Below, one piece after another: positions 7,795 through 16,932 of a stretch of 47,664 nucleotides of DNA (within the stretch, counting starts at the first letter, position 1; each line of letters starts with the position of its first letter). The position numbers were made by a program, and so were the translations under genes. Source of the stretch: Deltaproteobacteria bacterium (GTDB lineage Bacteria; Myxococcota_A; Polyangia; Haliangiales; JADYYK01); assembly GCA_020853705.1 (NCBI GenBank), contig JADYYK010000059.1, positions 1 to 47,664 on the forward strand. The letters run 5' to 3'. The notes under the pieces are model-generated. The model was not told where the DNA came from. It saw only the letters and a program-made list of their open reading frames with translations, and searched no databases.

Positions 7795-8910
7795 CTAGTC
7801 AGGGCGGGGCGACCCGCCTTGATCGTCATCAAGTGTGCCCGCCAGCCGGGCCATGATGAGCTCGGCCGCCAGCGCGCCGACCGCGCCCGAGGCGGTGGCG
7901 CCGTGGCCACCCAGGCCGGCGACCCAGAACAGCGGGTGCACCTTGTGATCCCAGCCCAGCAGCGGGCGCTGCTCGGGAGTGAAGGTGCGCAGACAGGCCC
8001 AGCTGTGGGCCACGCCGCGCTCGAGCAGCGCGGGGGCCAGCGTGGCGACGCGCTCGGCCAGGTGCTCCAGCGCGCCGGGCGCCACCACGGGCGCGACCGG
8101 CGGGTGGGCATCCTGGTCGCACGCCGACATGAGCCAGCCGCCCGACTCGGGACGCACATAGAAGCCCTCGTCGAGCTGCCAGACCCAGGGCAGGCTGGCG
8201 CTGCCACCGACCGGCACGCGGGCGTCGCGCTCGGTCACGAACAGGTGACGGCGCAGGGTCGCGAACGCCGGCACGTCGGCGCCCGCCAGGGTGCCCAGCG
8301 GCCCGGCCCAGGCGCCCGCCGCGATGACCACACAGTCGGCCTCCAGCGTGCCGCCGCGGAAGTCGACCCGCATGCCGGCGCCGGCCCGCGCCAGGCCGAC
8401 CACCTCGGCGCCGGTCACGACGTTGACGCCGGCCGCACGCGCCGCCGCCAGGTAGCCCTGCAGCAGCGCGTGCACGTCGATGACCCCGTCGTCCGGGAAG
8501 CTGACCACGCCCTGCGCGGGCAGCTCGGCCAGCAGCGGCCAGCGCGCCTGCAGCGCCGCGCGAGACAGCAGCTGGTGCGGCACCCCGAAGGCCGCCGCCT
8601 GCGCCAGCACCGAGGCCAGGGTGGCGTCCCACGAGGTCACCAGCAGCGCGCCACCCCGCGCCAAGAGCGGGGTGTCGCCCAGATCCGCGGGCGGGTTGCG
8701 CAGCAGCGCCGCCCCGCGCACGGTCAGCGCGGTCCAGTGCGGGTCGTCCGCCACCGAGCGACACAGCGCGGCGTTGCGCCCCGAGGCGTGCAGGCCACAC
8801 ACCGCCTCGCGCTCCAGCACCACGATGCCCTCGCCGCCGCAGCGGCTGAGGTGATACGCGGTCGCCGCGCCCGCGAAGCCCGCCCCGATGATGGCGACCC
8901 GGACGCGCAT
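7795..8910 (-). CDS. FAD-dependent oxidoreductase (DAO family)
   Basis: A 371-residue flavoprotein of the D-amino-acid oxidase / glycine oxidase fold. The N-terminal VAIIGAGFAGAATAYHL holds GxGxxG at residues 9-14, followed by VVLERE. The C-terminal FAD contact is VAGLGGHGATAS. The substrate is probably a small amino or hydroxy acid, but the family is broad (sarcosine, glycine, 2-hydroxyglutarate). ATG 8910 starts 2 bp after the acyl-CoA ligase stop, so the two form an operon. Its last codons contain the FNR box that drives the next gene. Confidence 0.75.
   Translation of the reverse strand: MRVRVAIIGAGFAGAATAYHLSRCGGEGIVVLEREAVCGLHASGRNAALCRSVADDPHWTALTVRGAALLRNPPADLGDTPLLARGGALLVTSWDATLASVLAQAAAFGVPHQLLSRAALQARWPLLAELPAQGVVSFPDDGVIDVHALLQGYLAAARAAGVNVVTGAEVVGLARAGAGMRVDFRGGTLEADCVVIAAGAWAGPLGTLAGADVPAFATLRRHLFVTERDARVPVGGSASLPWVWQLDEGFYVRPESGGWLMSACDQDAHPPVAPVVAPGALEHLAERVATLAPALLERGVAHSWACLRTFTPEQRPLLGWDHKVHPLFWVAGLGGHGATASGAVGALAAELIMARLAGTLDDDQGGSPRPD
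7819..7832. promoter_or_regulatory. Consensus FNR box TTGATCGTCATCAA
   Basis: A perfect TTGAT-N4-ATCAA, the classical FNR consensus, located inside the 3' end of the FAD oxidoreductase gene. Its centre (7825.5) is 41.5 bp from the hemerythrin ATG at 7784, with TAGCCT as -10. It is the only copy with T/A rather than C/G at the inner position of both half-sites. Confidence 0.85.
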
Positions 8911-8912
8911 GG

Positions 8913-10505
8913 TCAGTTCACGCGACGGGCCTGACCGCTCCAGTACGGCTCGCGCAGCTCGCGCTTGAGCACCTTGCCCGACGGGTTGCGCGGCAGCGCC
9001 GCAACCAGGTCGACCGAGGTCGGACACTTGTAGTGCGCCAGGCGCTCGCGACAGTGCGCCAGCAGCGCGGCGCCGTCGGCGAACGCGCCCGGGTCGAAGC
9101 CCGGGCGCAGCACCACCACGGCCTTGACGGTCTCGCCCCAGCGCTCGCTGGGCACACCGATCACGGCGGCCTCCAGCACCGCCGGATGCGTGTACAGGAC
9201 CTCCTCGACCTCGCGCGGATACACGTTCTCGCCCCCGCTGACGATCATGTCCTTCTTGCGATCGACGATGTAGAGGTAGCCATCCTCGTCGCGCCGCGCC
9301 AGGTCCCCGGTGTGGAACCAGCCGCCGCGCAGCGCGCGCGCGGTCTCCTCGGGCTGCTTCCAGTAGCCCTTCATGATGTTGGCGCCACGGGCCACGATCT
9401 CGCCGACCACGCCGGGTGCGCAGTCGTCGCCGTCGTCGCCCACCACGCGGACCTCGACGCCCCACACCGGGCGGCCGCAGCTGGCGATGCGCCGCGCGCG
9501 TGGGCCCTCGAGCACATGATCGGCCGCCGGCAAGATGCACAGCAGCGGCGAGGTCTCGGTCAGGCCGTAGCCCTGGCTGAGCTGGCAGGGCAGCCGCTCC
9601 AGCGCGCGACGCAGGCGATCCTCGGGGATGGCCGCGCCGCCGTACACGATGAGGCGCAGGCTGCCGAGGTCGTGGCCGGGCTGCAGGTGCTCGAGCAGGA
9701 AGTTGATCATGGCCGGGACCAGGAAGACCACGCTGACGCGCTCGCGCACGATGGTGGCCAGCACCTCGGCGGGGTGGAACTCGGCCAGCACCACGTGGCC
9801 GCCGCAGGCGTAGGTCAAGCCGTAATACAGCTCGAGATCGGCGCAGTGGTACAGCGGGCACACGTGCAGATAGGTGTCCGCCGGCGTGTAGTCGCGCTCG
9901 TGCATCGCCGTCATGGTGTTGGCGATCAGGTTGGCGTGCGTGAGCATGGCGCCCTTGGGGCGACCGGTGGTGCCGCTGGTGTACATCTGCAGGAAGACGT
10001 CGCCGCTGTCGCGCGCCACCGCGGTCGGGTGCGCGGGGGCGCCCTGCAACAGCGCGCTCCACGGCAGCGCGCCGGGCGGACCCGCGGCGGCGTCGGCGCC
10101 CGGGGTGGCGATGCCGAGCGGGCTGGCCAGCTCGCGCGCGGTGGCCTCGTAGCCGGGGCCGAACACCAGCACACGCGCGCCCGAGTCCTCGACCAGGAAG
10201 CGGTGCTCGCGCAGCGCCAGCCGGTAGTTCAGCGGCACCGCGACGGCGCCGATGCGCGGCAGCGCGTAGTACAGCTCGAGGTAGGCCACGCTGTTCTTGT
10301 CGAGGATGGCCACCCGATCGCCGGGGGCCACGCCGCGCGCCTGCAGCGCCGCCGCCAGCCGGGCCACGCGCGCCGCCAGCGTCGCATAGTCGAAGCGCTC
10401 GGCGCCGGCGACCACGGCGATGCGGGTGGGGTGCTCGCGCGCGGCACGGTCGAGCAGCTCCTCGATGAGGCGCGGCACGAAGGGCGCTGCGTCAGGCGCG
10501 TTCAC
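8913..10505 (-). CDS. AMP-forming acyl-/aryl-CoA ligase
   Basis: A 530-residue member of the adenylate-forming superfamily, which activates a carboxylate to its CoA thioester using ATP. Motifs in order: the phosphate loop TSGTTGRPKG, the adenine motif YGLTETSP, the hinge region YIVDRKKDMIVSGGENVYP, and the C-terminal catalytic lysine in NPSGKVLK. The sequence resembles broad fatty-acid/aromatic acid ligases rather than clearly benzoate-CoA ligase; feeding the benzoyl-CoA operon is possible but unproven. Start: GTG at 10505, with TACACT on the coding strand at 10517-10512 (-12 to -7), suggesting a leaderless transcript. It diverges from the AOR-family gene. Confidence 0.85.
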   Translation of the reverse strand: MNAPDAAPFVPRLIEELLDRAAREHPTRIAVVAGAERFDYATLAARVARLAAALQARGVAPGDRVAILDKNSVAYLELYYALPRIGAVAVPLNYRLALREHRFLVEDSGARVLVFGPGYEATARELASPLGIATPGADAAAGPPGALPWSALLQGAPAHPTAVARDSGDVFLQMYTSGTTGRPKGAMLTHANLIANTMTAMHERDYTPADTYLHVCPLYHCADLELYYGLTYACGGHVVLAEFHPAEVLATIVRERVSVVFLVPAMINFLLEHLQPGHDLGSLRLIVYGGAAIPEDRLRRALERLPCQLSQGYGLTETSPLLCILPAADHVLEGPRARRIASCGRPVWGVEVRVVGDDGDDCAPGVVGEIVARGANIMKGYWKQPEETARALRGGWFHTGDLARRDEDGYLYIVDRKKDMIVSGGENVYPREVEEVLYTHPAVLEAAVIGVPSERWGETVKAVVVLRPGFDPGAFADGAALLAHCRERLAHYKCPTSVDLVAALPRNPSGKVLKRELREPYWSGQARRVN

Positions 10506-10548
10506 GGCCGGAGTGTACTCCGCCCCGTGACGACGTAGACTTGGCACC
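10506..10548. promoter_or_regulatory. Compact divergent promoter pair, no palindromic operator
   Basis: The 43 bp between the ligase GTG (10505) and AOR ATG (10549) hold two outward -10-like boxes: TACACT on the minus strand (10517-10512) and TAGACT on the plus strand (10536-10541). Each lies about 7-8 bp from its start codon, leaving no room for a leader or ribosome site. A short inverted repeat CTTGGC/GCCAAG (10540-10545, 10553-10558) brackets the ATG of the AOR gene. Confidence 0.45.
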
Positions 10549-12581
<2,033 letters not shown>

Positions 12582-12585
<4 letters not shown>

Positions 12586-12596
12586 GCCTCACGTGA
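12582..12596 (+). other. Four-codon minicistron and duplicated start (ATGAGCCTC)
   Basis: The ATG at 12582 overlaps the AOR stop codon as ATGA and reads Met-Ser-Leu-Thr-stop. The nine bases ATGAGCCTC recur 22 bp later as the real start of the MoaD-like gene at 12604. It may be a duplicated initiation site or a coupling minicistron. Confidence 0.45.
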
Positions 12597-12603
12597 GCAT
12601 CGC

Positions 12604-12927
12604 ATGAGCCTCGGTGATCGGGTGCGTGGCCTGCTCGGGCGCGGGGCGCCGCGCATCCGCGTGCACGTGGTGGTCAGCGGGCGCATCGGCGCGGGCTGGC
12701 GCAGCGAGGACCGCACCTTCAGCCTGCCCGTCGGCGCCACCCTGGCCGACCTGCTCGACGAGGCCGCGCGCCACGCCATCGATCTGCGCGAGGCCATCGC
12801 GCAGAGCCCGCACCTCAGCCACACCCTGATGCTGAACGGCGAGCGCTGCCCGCTGGACGACAACCAGCAGCGCGTGCTGGCCGATGGCGACGAGCTGTAT
12901 CTGCTGTCGCCCATCGCCGGCGGCTGA
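12604..12927 (+). CDS. MoaD/ThiS-like beta-grasp protein
   Basis: A 107-residue ubiquitin-fold protein ending in the functional Gly-Gly tail (SPIAGG), as needed for C-terminal thiocarboxylation as a sulfur carrier. The hydrophobic core [18 protein letters not shown] and the [10 protein letters not shown] strand are typical. Dedicated MoaD-like proteins commonly accompany AOR-family enzymes and supply dithiolene sulfur for their tungstopterin or molybdopterin. It follows the AOR gene with an 18-bp gap containing a minicistron. Confidence 0.8.
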   Translation: MSLGDRVRGLLGRGAPRIRVHVVVSGRIGAGWRSEDRTFSLPVGATLADLLDEAARHAIDLREAIAQSPHLSHTLMLNGERCPLDDNQQRVLADGDELYLLSPIAGG

Positions 12928-12940
12928 CGACCGGGGCGCC

Positions 12941-12960
12941 CCGCGGTGTACTCTCCGCGG
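12941..12960 (+). other. Inverted repeat CCGCGG-N8-CCGCGG in a gene leader
   Basis: Six-base arms (12941-12946 and 12955-12960) surround GTGTACTCT-like sequence in the 47-bp gap between the MoaD-like and AhpD-like genes. It could be a weak transcript hairpin; no U-tract follows, so an intrinsic terminator is not supported. Confidence 0.3.
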
Positions 12961-12974
12961 CGGAGGACGACACC

Positions 12975-13304
12975 ATGAGCGACAGCAGCGAGATCCCCGC
13001 AGCCTTCAAGGAGTTCGGCGCCCGCTTCCCCGAGCTGGCCAGGGCCCACGAGAGCGTGGCTCGCGCGGTCGACGCCGCCGGGCCGCTGGACGGGCGCACC
13101 CGCGCGCTGATCAAGATCGGCATGTGCCTGGGCGCCGGGCTGGAGTCGGCGCTGAAGAGTCACGTGCGGCGCGCGCTGGCGGCGGGCGCCAGCGAGGCCG
13201 AGATCGAGCAGGCCATCGTGCTGGGCATGAACGCCTGCGGCTTCCCGCGCACGGTGGCGGCGTGGTCGTGGGCGCGTCAGCAGTTCAAGAGCGCAGCGGG
13301 CTGA
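12975..13304 (+). CDS. Carboxymuconolactone decarboxylase/AhpD-like protein
   Basis: A 109-residue all-helical protein with the CMD fold signature R-A-L-I-K-I-G-M and SHVRRALAAGASEAEIEQAI. In AhpD-type peroxidases a C-x2-C pair precedes the conserved His; here that stretch reads LESALKSH, with only one nearby Cys (GMCLG), so classical disulfide peroxidase chemistry is unlikely. The start has a good ribosome site, GGAGGA at 12962-12967, seven bases upstream. Its 3' end overlaps the convergent diiron gene by 20 bp. Confidence 0.75.
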   Translation: MSDSSEIPAAFKEFGARFPELARAHESVARAVDAAGPLDGRTRALIKIGMCLGAGLESALKSHVRRALAAGASEAEIEQAIVLGMNACGFPRTVAAWSWARQQFKSAAG

Positions 13305-14544
13305 CGCCGCGCGGGCCGGGGCCGGGGCCGGGCGCGGGCGTGGCCTTGGCGGCGGCCGTGGCGGAGGCAGTGGACCGCGGCGGCGTGGCCGCGGGGGCGC
13401 TGGCGAAGATCTCGCGCTCGACCGCGAGCTGGCGCTCGCCCACGGTGGTCTCGGAGGCGAAGAAGTCGCGCGCCTCATGGCCCTTGCGGGTGCGCTTGCA
13501 GTAGGCGTTGAACAGGCGGTTCAGCGCGGGGAACAGCTTGTCGTTGGCCATCGGCAGCGCGAAGCCGCTGCGCTCGGCGAGCACGCCGACCTTGCGGATG
13601 ACCGAGCCGCCGAACTCGAAGGCGTCGATGCCGAGCTCGGCCATCTCGCCCTCCAGGGCCGGGATCAGCGCCAGCGCGGGCAGGATGAGGCCCAGGCGGC
13701 GCAGGCGCGCGGCCGGGTTCCAGCGCTGGAAGCGCGTCAGCGGGAACTCGGCCAGGTAGTTGCCGGGCAGGCCGGTGTGGCGCGCCTCGTCGAGGTGGAA
13801 CAGGCGCAGCACCTCGAGGCCGGGCATCTCGCTCATCAGGCCGAAGAAGCTCAGCGCGATGCTCTCGACCAGCACGTTCATGCCGAACAGCTTCTCGGTG
13901 CCGGGGGCCTTGTAGACGCCCTCGAGCAGCAGGTACTCCCAGGCCGACTGGCGCGGGATGGGCACCTGGAACGCCTGCAGGAGCTCGCGCAGCACGACGA
14001 AGTGCTTGGCCTCCTCGAGCACCTGCATGGTCAGCGCGGCGCGGCCGCCGGTGCTCTTGACCTGGTTGAGCAGGTCGGCCGAGACCAGCCAGGCGTAGGC
14101 CTCGCCGTGGCCGATGGCGGCCAGGATGGCGACGATGGCGCGCTTCTGCCGCTGCGTGTAGGTCTGATCGAGGAAGGCGCGGTAGGCGGGCAGCGACAGC
14201 CGCTCGCGCGCCTGGCGCTCGTCGTCGGTCATGCTGCGCACAGCCAGGTCGAAGATGTTGCGCTCGGCCGGGCTGGCGTCGTGGAAGGGCAGGAAGGGCG
14301 CCTCGTTCTCGGCCTTCCACAGCAGGCGCAGGCTCTTGTCATAGTGCTTGCGGCGCAGGGTGTCGCTGGGACCGCCGATGAACTCGTAGGCCTCGTCGTC
14401 ATAGGCGGCCTTGCGACCGCCGAGGTGCAGCGCGCCGAGCACGCGATCACGCAGGCGCACCAGCTTGTTGGCGCTGTGCTCGATCCACTGGTTGATCTCG
14501 ACGGCGCGCTGGTCGATCTCGAGCTTGGTGATGGCGTCGTTCAT
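13285..14544 (-). CDS. Ferritin-like diiron oxygenase/oxidase-type protein
   Basis: A 419-residue helical protein carrying a full carboxylate-bridged diiron set: Glu in GHGEAYAWL, E-x-x-H in LEEAKHF, Glu in LVESIAL and E-x-x-H in LDEARHTG. This arrangement occurs in R2-like and AurF-like oxygenases; the substrate is unknown. The C-terminus is an Ala/Pro/Thr-rich tail. ATG 14544 has GGGGAGA upstream. Upstream lie a perfect TGACCGGCCGGTCA palindrome (14562-14575) and an FNR-like operator (14611-14624). If the transcript starts 41.5 bp from that operator centre (14576), a 32-nt leader results, with CATGCT as -10. This is the one unit in the regulon with a leader and ribosome site. Confidence 0.75.
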   Translation of the reverse strand: MNDAITKLEIDQRAVEINQWIEHSANKLVRLRDRVLGALHLGGRKAAYDDEAYEFIGGPSDTLRRKHYDKSLRLLWKAENEAPFLPFHDASPAERNIFDLAVRSMTDDERQARERLSLPAYRAFLDQTYTQRQKRAIVAILAAIGHGEAYAWLVSADLLNQVKSTGGRAALTMQVLEEAKHFVVLRELLQAFQVPIPRQSAWEYLLLEGVYKAPGTEKLFGMNVLVESIALSFFGLMSEMPGLEVLRLFHLDEARHTGLPGNYLAEFPLTRFQRWNPAARLRRLGLILPALALIPALEGEMAELGIDAFEFGGSVIRKVGVLAERSGFALPMANDKLFPALNRLFNAYCKRTRKGHEARDFFASETTVGERQLAVEREIFASAPAATPPRSTASATAAAKATPAPGPGPGPRGVSPLRS

Positions 14545-14561
14545 CGCGGTGTCTCCCCGAG

Positions 14562-14575
14562 TGACCGGCCGGTCA
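14562..14575. promoter_or_regulatory. Perfect 14-bp palindrome TGACCGGCCGGTCA
   Basis: A self-complementary sequence within the predicted leader of the diiron gene, immediately after its predicted transcription start (14576). This style of palindrome is typical of TetR-family operators, and its position would suit repression. No TetR-family regulator gene is in this window. Confidence 0.5.
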
Positions 14576-14610
14576 TTCCTGCAGCATGCCTGCGGCGGGC
14601 AGATCGCGAC

Positions 14611-14624
14611 TTGACGCCGGTCAA
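14611..14624. promoter_or_regulatory. FNR-like operator TTGACGCCGGTCAA
   Basis: A perfect TTGAC-N4-GTCAA. Centre 14617.5 is 73.5 bp from the diiron ATG (14544). A CATGCT hexamer at 14588-14583 on the coding strand sits at the usual distance from the operator, predicting a start site near 14576. Confidence 0.75.
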
Positions 14625-14653
14625 GTCGGCGTCGGTCCGTCAACCGTCAGTCG

Positions 14654-15820
14654 TCAGAGCCGGACGCGCTGGCCGGCGCGCAGCGCGGTCAGCGGATAGG
14701 CGGTGCCCCGCCACACGATGCCGTCCCGACGCAGACACTGCACCGCGGAGCGCACCGTGAGCGCGGCGATGATGAGCTCGCCGAGCGGCTGCATCAGGAG
14801 CGGTAGCAGGCGACGGCGGGTGCGCCGCGCCACCACCAGGGCGGACAGCATCAGGCTGAGGCCGGCCAGCACGCTGCCTGGCCACAGCGGCGCGGGCCCG
14901 GGCAACAGCGCCGCGACCACCGGCGCCAGCAGCAGCGCCAGGGTGCCCAGGATCGACGCGCCGAGGCGGAAGAGGTCATAGCGCGCCAGCCAGCCGAACA
15001 GGTTCTTCTCGACGCCGCCGGCCATGTCGCGCAGCGACGCGTACCAGGTCAAGGACACCGTGTCGGTGCCGATCAGGAAGGCCGAGCGCGCGCCGGCGCG
15101 GCGCAGCAGCACGCCGAGGCCGACGTCGTCGAGGACCTCCATGCGCAGCCAGGCCAGCCCTTCGCTGGCCAGCAGGGTGTCGCGGCGGACCAGGTTGAAG
15201 GCGCCCACGCCAGCGCAGGCGCGTGCGCGCGGGTCGCCGACGTGCACCGCGCGGGTGCGGCGCAGATAGACCGCGCCCATGGCGTTGATGGCGACCTCCT
15301 CGAGCAGGGTGCCCGAGCGCGCGTCGGGCAGCACCACCAGGTGATCGACCGCGCGCTGGAGGCACAGCGCGATGGCGCGGCGCAGGGCGCCAGGGCGGAA
15401 GTGCACGTCGGCGTCGGTGAACAGCAGGTACTCGCCGGTGGCGTCGCGCACACCGCGCTCCAGGGCGTTGACCTTGCCCAGCCAGCCCGCGGGCAGCTGC
15501 TCGATGTGCACCGGGCGGATGCGCGGGTCGCTGGCCGCCATGCGATCGATGAGGGCGCCGGTGCCGTCGCTGGAGCGATCGTCGACCAGGACGATCTCCA
15601 GCGCGGGGTAGTCATCGGCCAGGACGGTGGCGAGCGCCTGCTCCAGGGTGGCGACCTCGTTGCACGCCGCGATGACCACGCTGAGGCGGGGCCAGGTCGG
15701 CGGCGCGGGAGCGTCGACGTCGGCCAGGAGCTGCAGCTTGCCGGCGTCGTGGGCCTGGCGCAGGAAGCGCAGGCAGAAGGCCACACAGCCGAGCGCGACG
15801 AGGACGGAGAGCACCATCAT
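14654..15820 (-). CDS. Membrane-associated GT2 family glycosyltransferase (HpnB-like)
   Basis: A 388-residue protein. After one N-terminal helix comes a GT-A catalytic domain: LSVVIAACNE, VLVDDRSSDGT, the DxD-type FTDADV, and EVLDDVGLG plus WYASLRDMAGG toward the acceptor site. The C-terminus has two to three further hydrophobic helices. The organisation matches hopene-associated glycosyltransferase HpnB and carotenoid glycosyltransferases, so a lipid acceptor is likely; this is homology, not proof. ATG 15820 lies 40.5 bp from the operator at 15854-15867, with AATCAT as -10 and no ribosome site. Confidence 0.75.
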   Translation of the reverse strand: MMVLSVLVALGCVAFCLRFLRQAHDAGKLQLLADVDAPAPPTWPRLSVVIAACNEVATLEQALATVLADDYPALEIVLVDDRSSDGTGALIDRMAASDPRIRPVHIEQLPAGWLGKVNALERGVRDATGEYLLFTDADVHFRPGALRRAIALCLQRAVDHLVVLPDARSGTLLEEVAINAMGAVYLRRTRAVHVGDPRARACAGVGAFNLVRRDTLLASEGLAWLRMEVLDDVGLGVLLRRAGARSAFLIGTDTVSLTWYASLRDMAGGVEKNLFGWLARYDLFRLGASILGTLALLLAPVVAALLPGPAPLWPGSVLAGLSLMLSALVVARRTRRRLLPLLMQPLGELIIAALTVRSAVQCLRRDGIVWRGTAYPLTALRAGQRVRL

Positions 15821-15853
15821 GGCCCGATGATTTCACGGCGATCGTGCCCGCAA

Positions 15854-15867
15854 TTGACCGGGGTCAG
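15854..15867. promoter_or_regulatory. FNR-like operator, one mismatch (TTGACCGGGGTCAG)
   Basis: One base off the palindrome in the right half-site. Centre 15860.5 is 40.5 bp from the glycosyltransferase ATG at 15820, and AATCAT on the coding strand (15832-15827) occupies the -10 position. Confidence 0.6.
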
Positions 15868-15903
15868 CTGCGCCGGGGTGGTTCGTGGTCTCAGGTGGCC
15901 GGG

Positions 15904-16932
15904 TCAGTCGAGGTGGGCCAGGACGTCGCAGGCGGGCTGCTCGCCGGCGTCGCAGGCGCGCTGCAGCAGGGCGCGCGCGCGGGTGTCGGGGTCGTCGCCG
16001 CGCCGGAGCAGCAGCTGGGCCTGGTGGAAGCAGCCCGCGCGGGCACCGGCGGCGCAGGCGCGGGCGTACATCGACTCGGCCGCGGCGAGGTCGCTGGAGA
16101 CCTCCTGGGTGTAGTTGCCGAGCTCGTCACAGCCGGCGGCGGGGGCGCGGCGACAGGCGTCCGCCAGCCAGCCGCGGGCGTGCTCGTGCTCGCCGAGGTT
16201 GGGGTAGGTGTAGGCGAAGTGGCCGGCCCAGCGGCAGCCCTGCGCGCTGCCGGCCAGACAGCCACGGCGATAGCCGTCGAGGGCGGCGGCCAGATCCTTG
16301 ACCTGCTGCACCGCGGTGTAGGCAGCCCAGCCGAGCTGGTTGCAGGCGCGCGCGCGGCCGGCGTCACAGGCGGCGCGGGTGGCGGCCAGGGCCTGGGCGC
16401 CGGCGTCGGAGGCGGGCTCGCCGCGGAAGCCGTTGAGGTCGCCGAGCGCGCGCACACGCTTCCAGTAGCCGTCGGAGGCGGGGCGATCGGCGCGGCCCGC
16501 GGTGCCATAGCGCAGCATCAGGGCCAGGCCCATGCAGGCCGAGGCGACGTCGTGCTCGTCGCAGGCGCTGCGCAGGGCGGCGGCGGCCGCGCTGGCGGTG
16601 GCGGCCGCGGGGGTGCCCGCGTCGGGGGCCAGCTCGCGACCGCCCCACTCCTCGGCCACGCGATCACAGGCGGGGACGTCGCCACGGCCGCAGTCGGCGA
16701 GGTCGTCGCGCGGCGCGGCGGTCGGGGACGGGGCCGGCGTGGGCGAGGCCGCGGAGGCCGACGGCGTGGGGCCAGGCGTCGCGGGCGGCTGGGTCGAGCG
16801 CGCCGGGCCGCAGCCGGCCAGCAGCAGCGCCAGCGCCAGCGCCCGCGTCGGCCTCAGCGCCCGCGTCGGCTTGAGCGCCCGCGTCGGCTTCAGCGCCCGC
16901 GCCAGCGCCCGGGACCTGGCGGCGGGCCTCAT
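15904..16932 (-). CDS. Sel1-like cysteine-paired repeat lipoprotein
   Basis: A 342-residue lipoprotein: a long basic n-region made of RALKPT repeats, a hydrophobic ALALALLLAGC lipobox, a Pro/Ser/Thr-rich linker, then about seven helical repeats each with C-x7-8-C (for example RAACDAGRARACNQLGWAAY and RACDAGEQPACDVLAHL). This pairing is that of Sel1-like/Hcp-type repeats, in which each cysteine pair forms an interhelix disulfide in the periplasm, usually for protein-protein contacts. It overlaps the upstream transporter-like gene as ATGA and is the last gene of the operon led by the tetraheme cytochrome. Confidence 0.75.
   Translation of the reverse strand: MRPAARSRALARALKPTRALKPTRALRPTRALALALLLAGCGPARSTQPPATPGPTPSASAASPTPAPSPTAAPRDDLADCGRGDVPACDRVAEEWGGRELAPDAGTPAAATASAAAAALRSACDEHDVASACMGLALMLRYGTAGRADRPASDGYWKRVRALGDLNGFRGEPASDAGAQALAATRAACDAGRARACNQLGWAAYTAVQQVKDLAAALDGYRRGCLAGSAQGCRWAGHFAYTYPNLGEHEHARGWLADACRRAPAAGCDELGNYTQEVSSDLAAAESMYARACAAGARAGCFHQAQLLLRRGDDPDTRARALLQRACDAGEQPACDVLAHLD
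16838..16909. repeat. 18-bp tandem repeat in a signal-peptide coding region
   Basis: Units at 16838-16855, 16856-16873 and 16874-16891 share AGCGCCCGCGTCGGCYTS, with a diverged fourth unit to 16909. They encode the repeated hexapeptide RAL(K/R)PT in the n-region of the Sel1-like lipoprotein. Confidence 0.85.

Noticed and set aside
7814..7835. Reading the FNR box as mere coding sequence of the FAD oxidoreductase
   Set aside because: It is indeed coding (Asp-Asp-Asp-Gln region), but the perfect palindrome, the exact 41.5-bp spacing and TAGCCT -10 make coincidence unlikely, so the regulatory call was kept.
12941..12960. CCGCGG hairpin as an intrinsic terminator
   Set aside because: No U-tract follows, and the next gene starts 15 bp later with its own ribosome site.
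14545..14643. N-terminal extension of the diiron protein from 14643
   Set aside because: It would bury both the FNR-like operator and the TGACCGGCCGGTCA palindrome in coding sequence; ATG 14544 has a good ribosome site.
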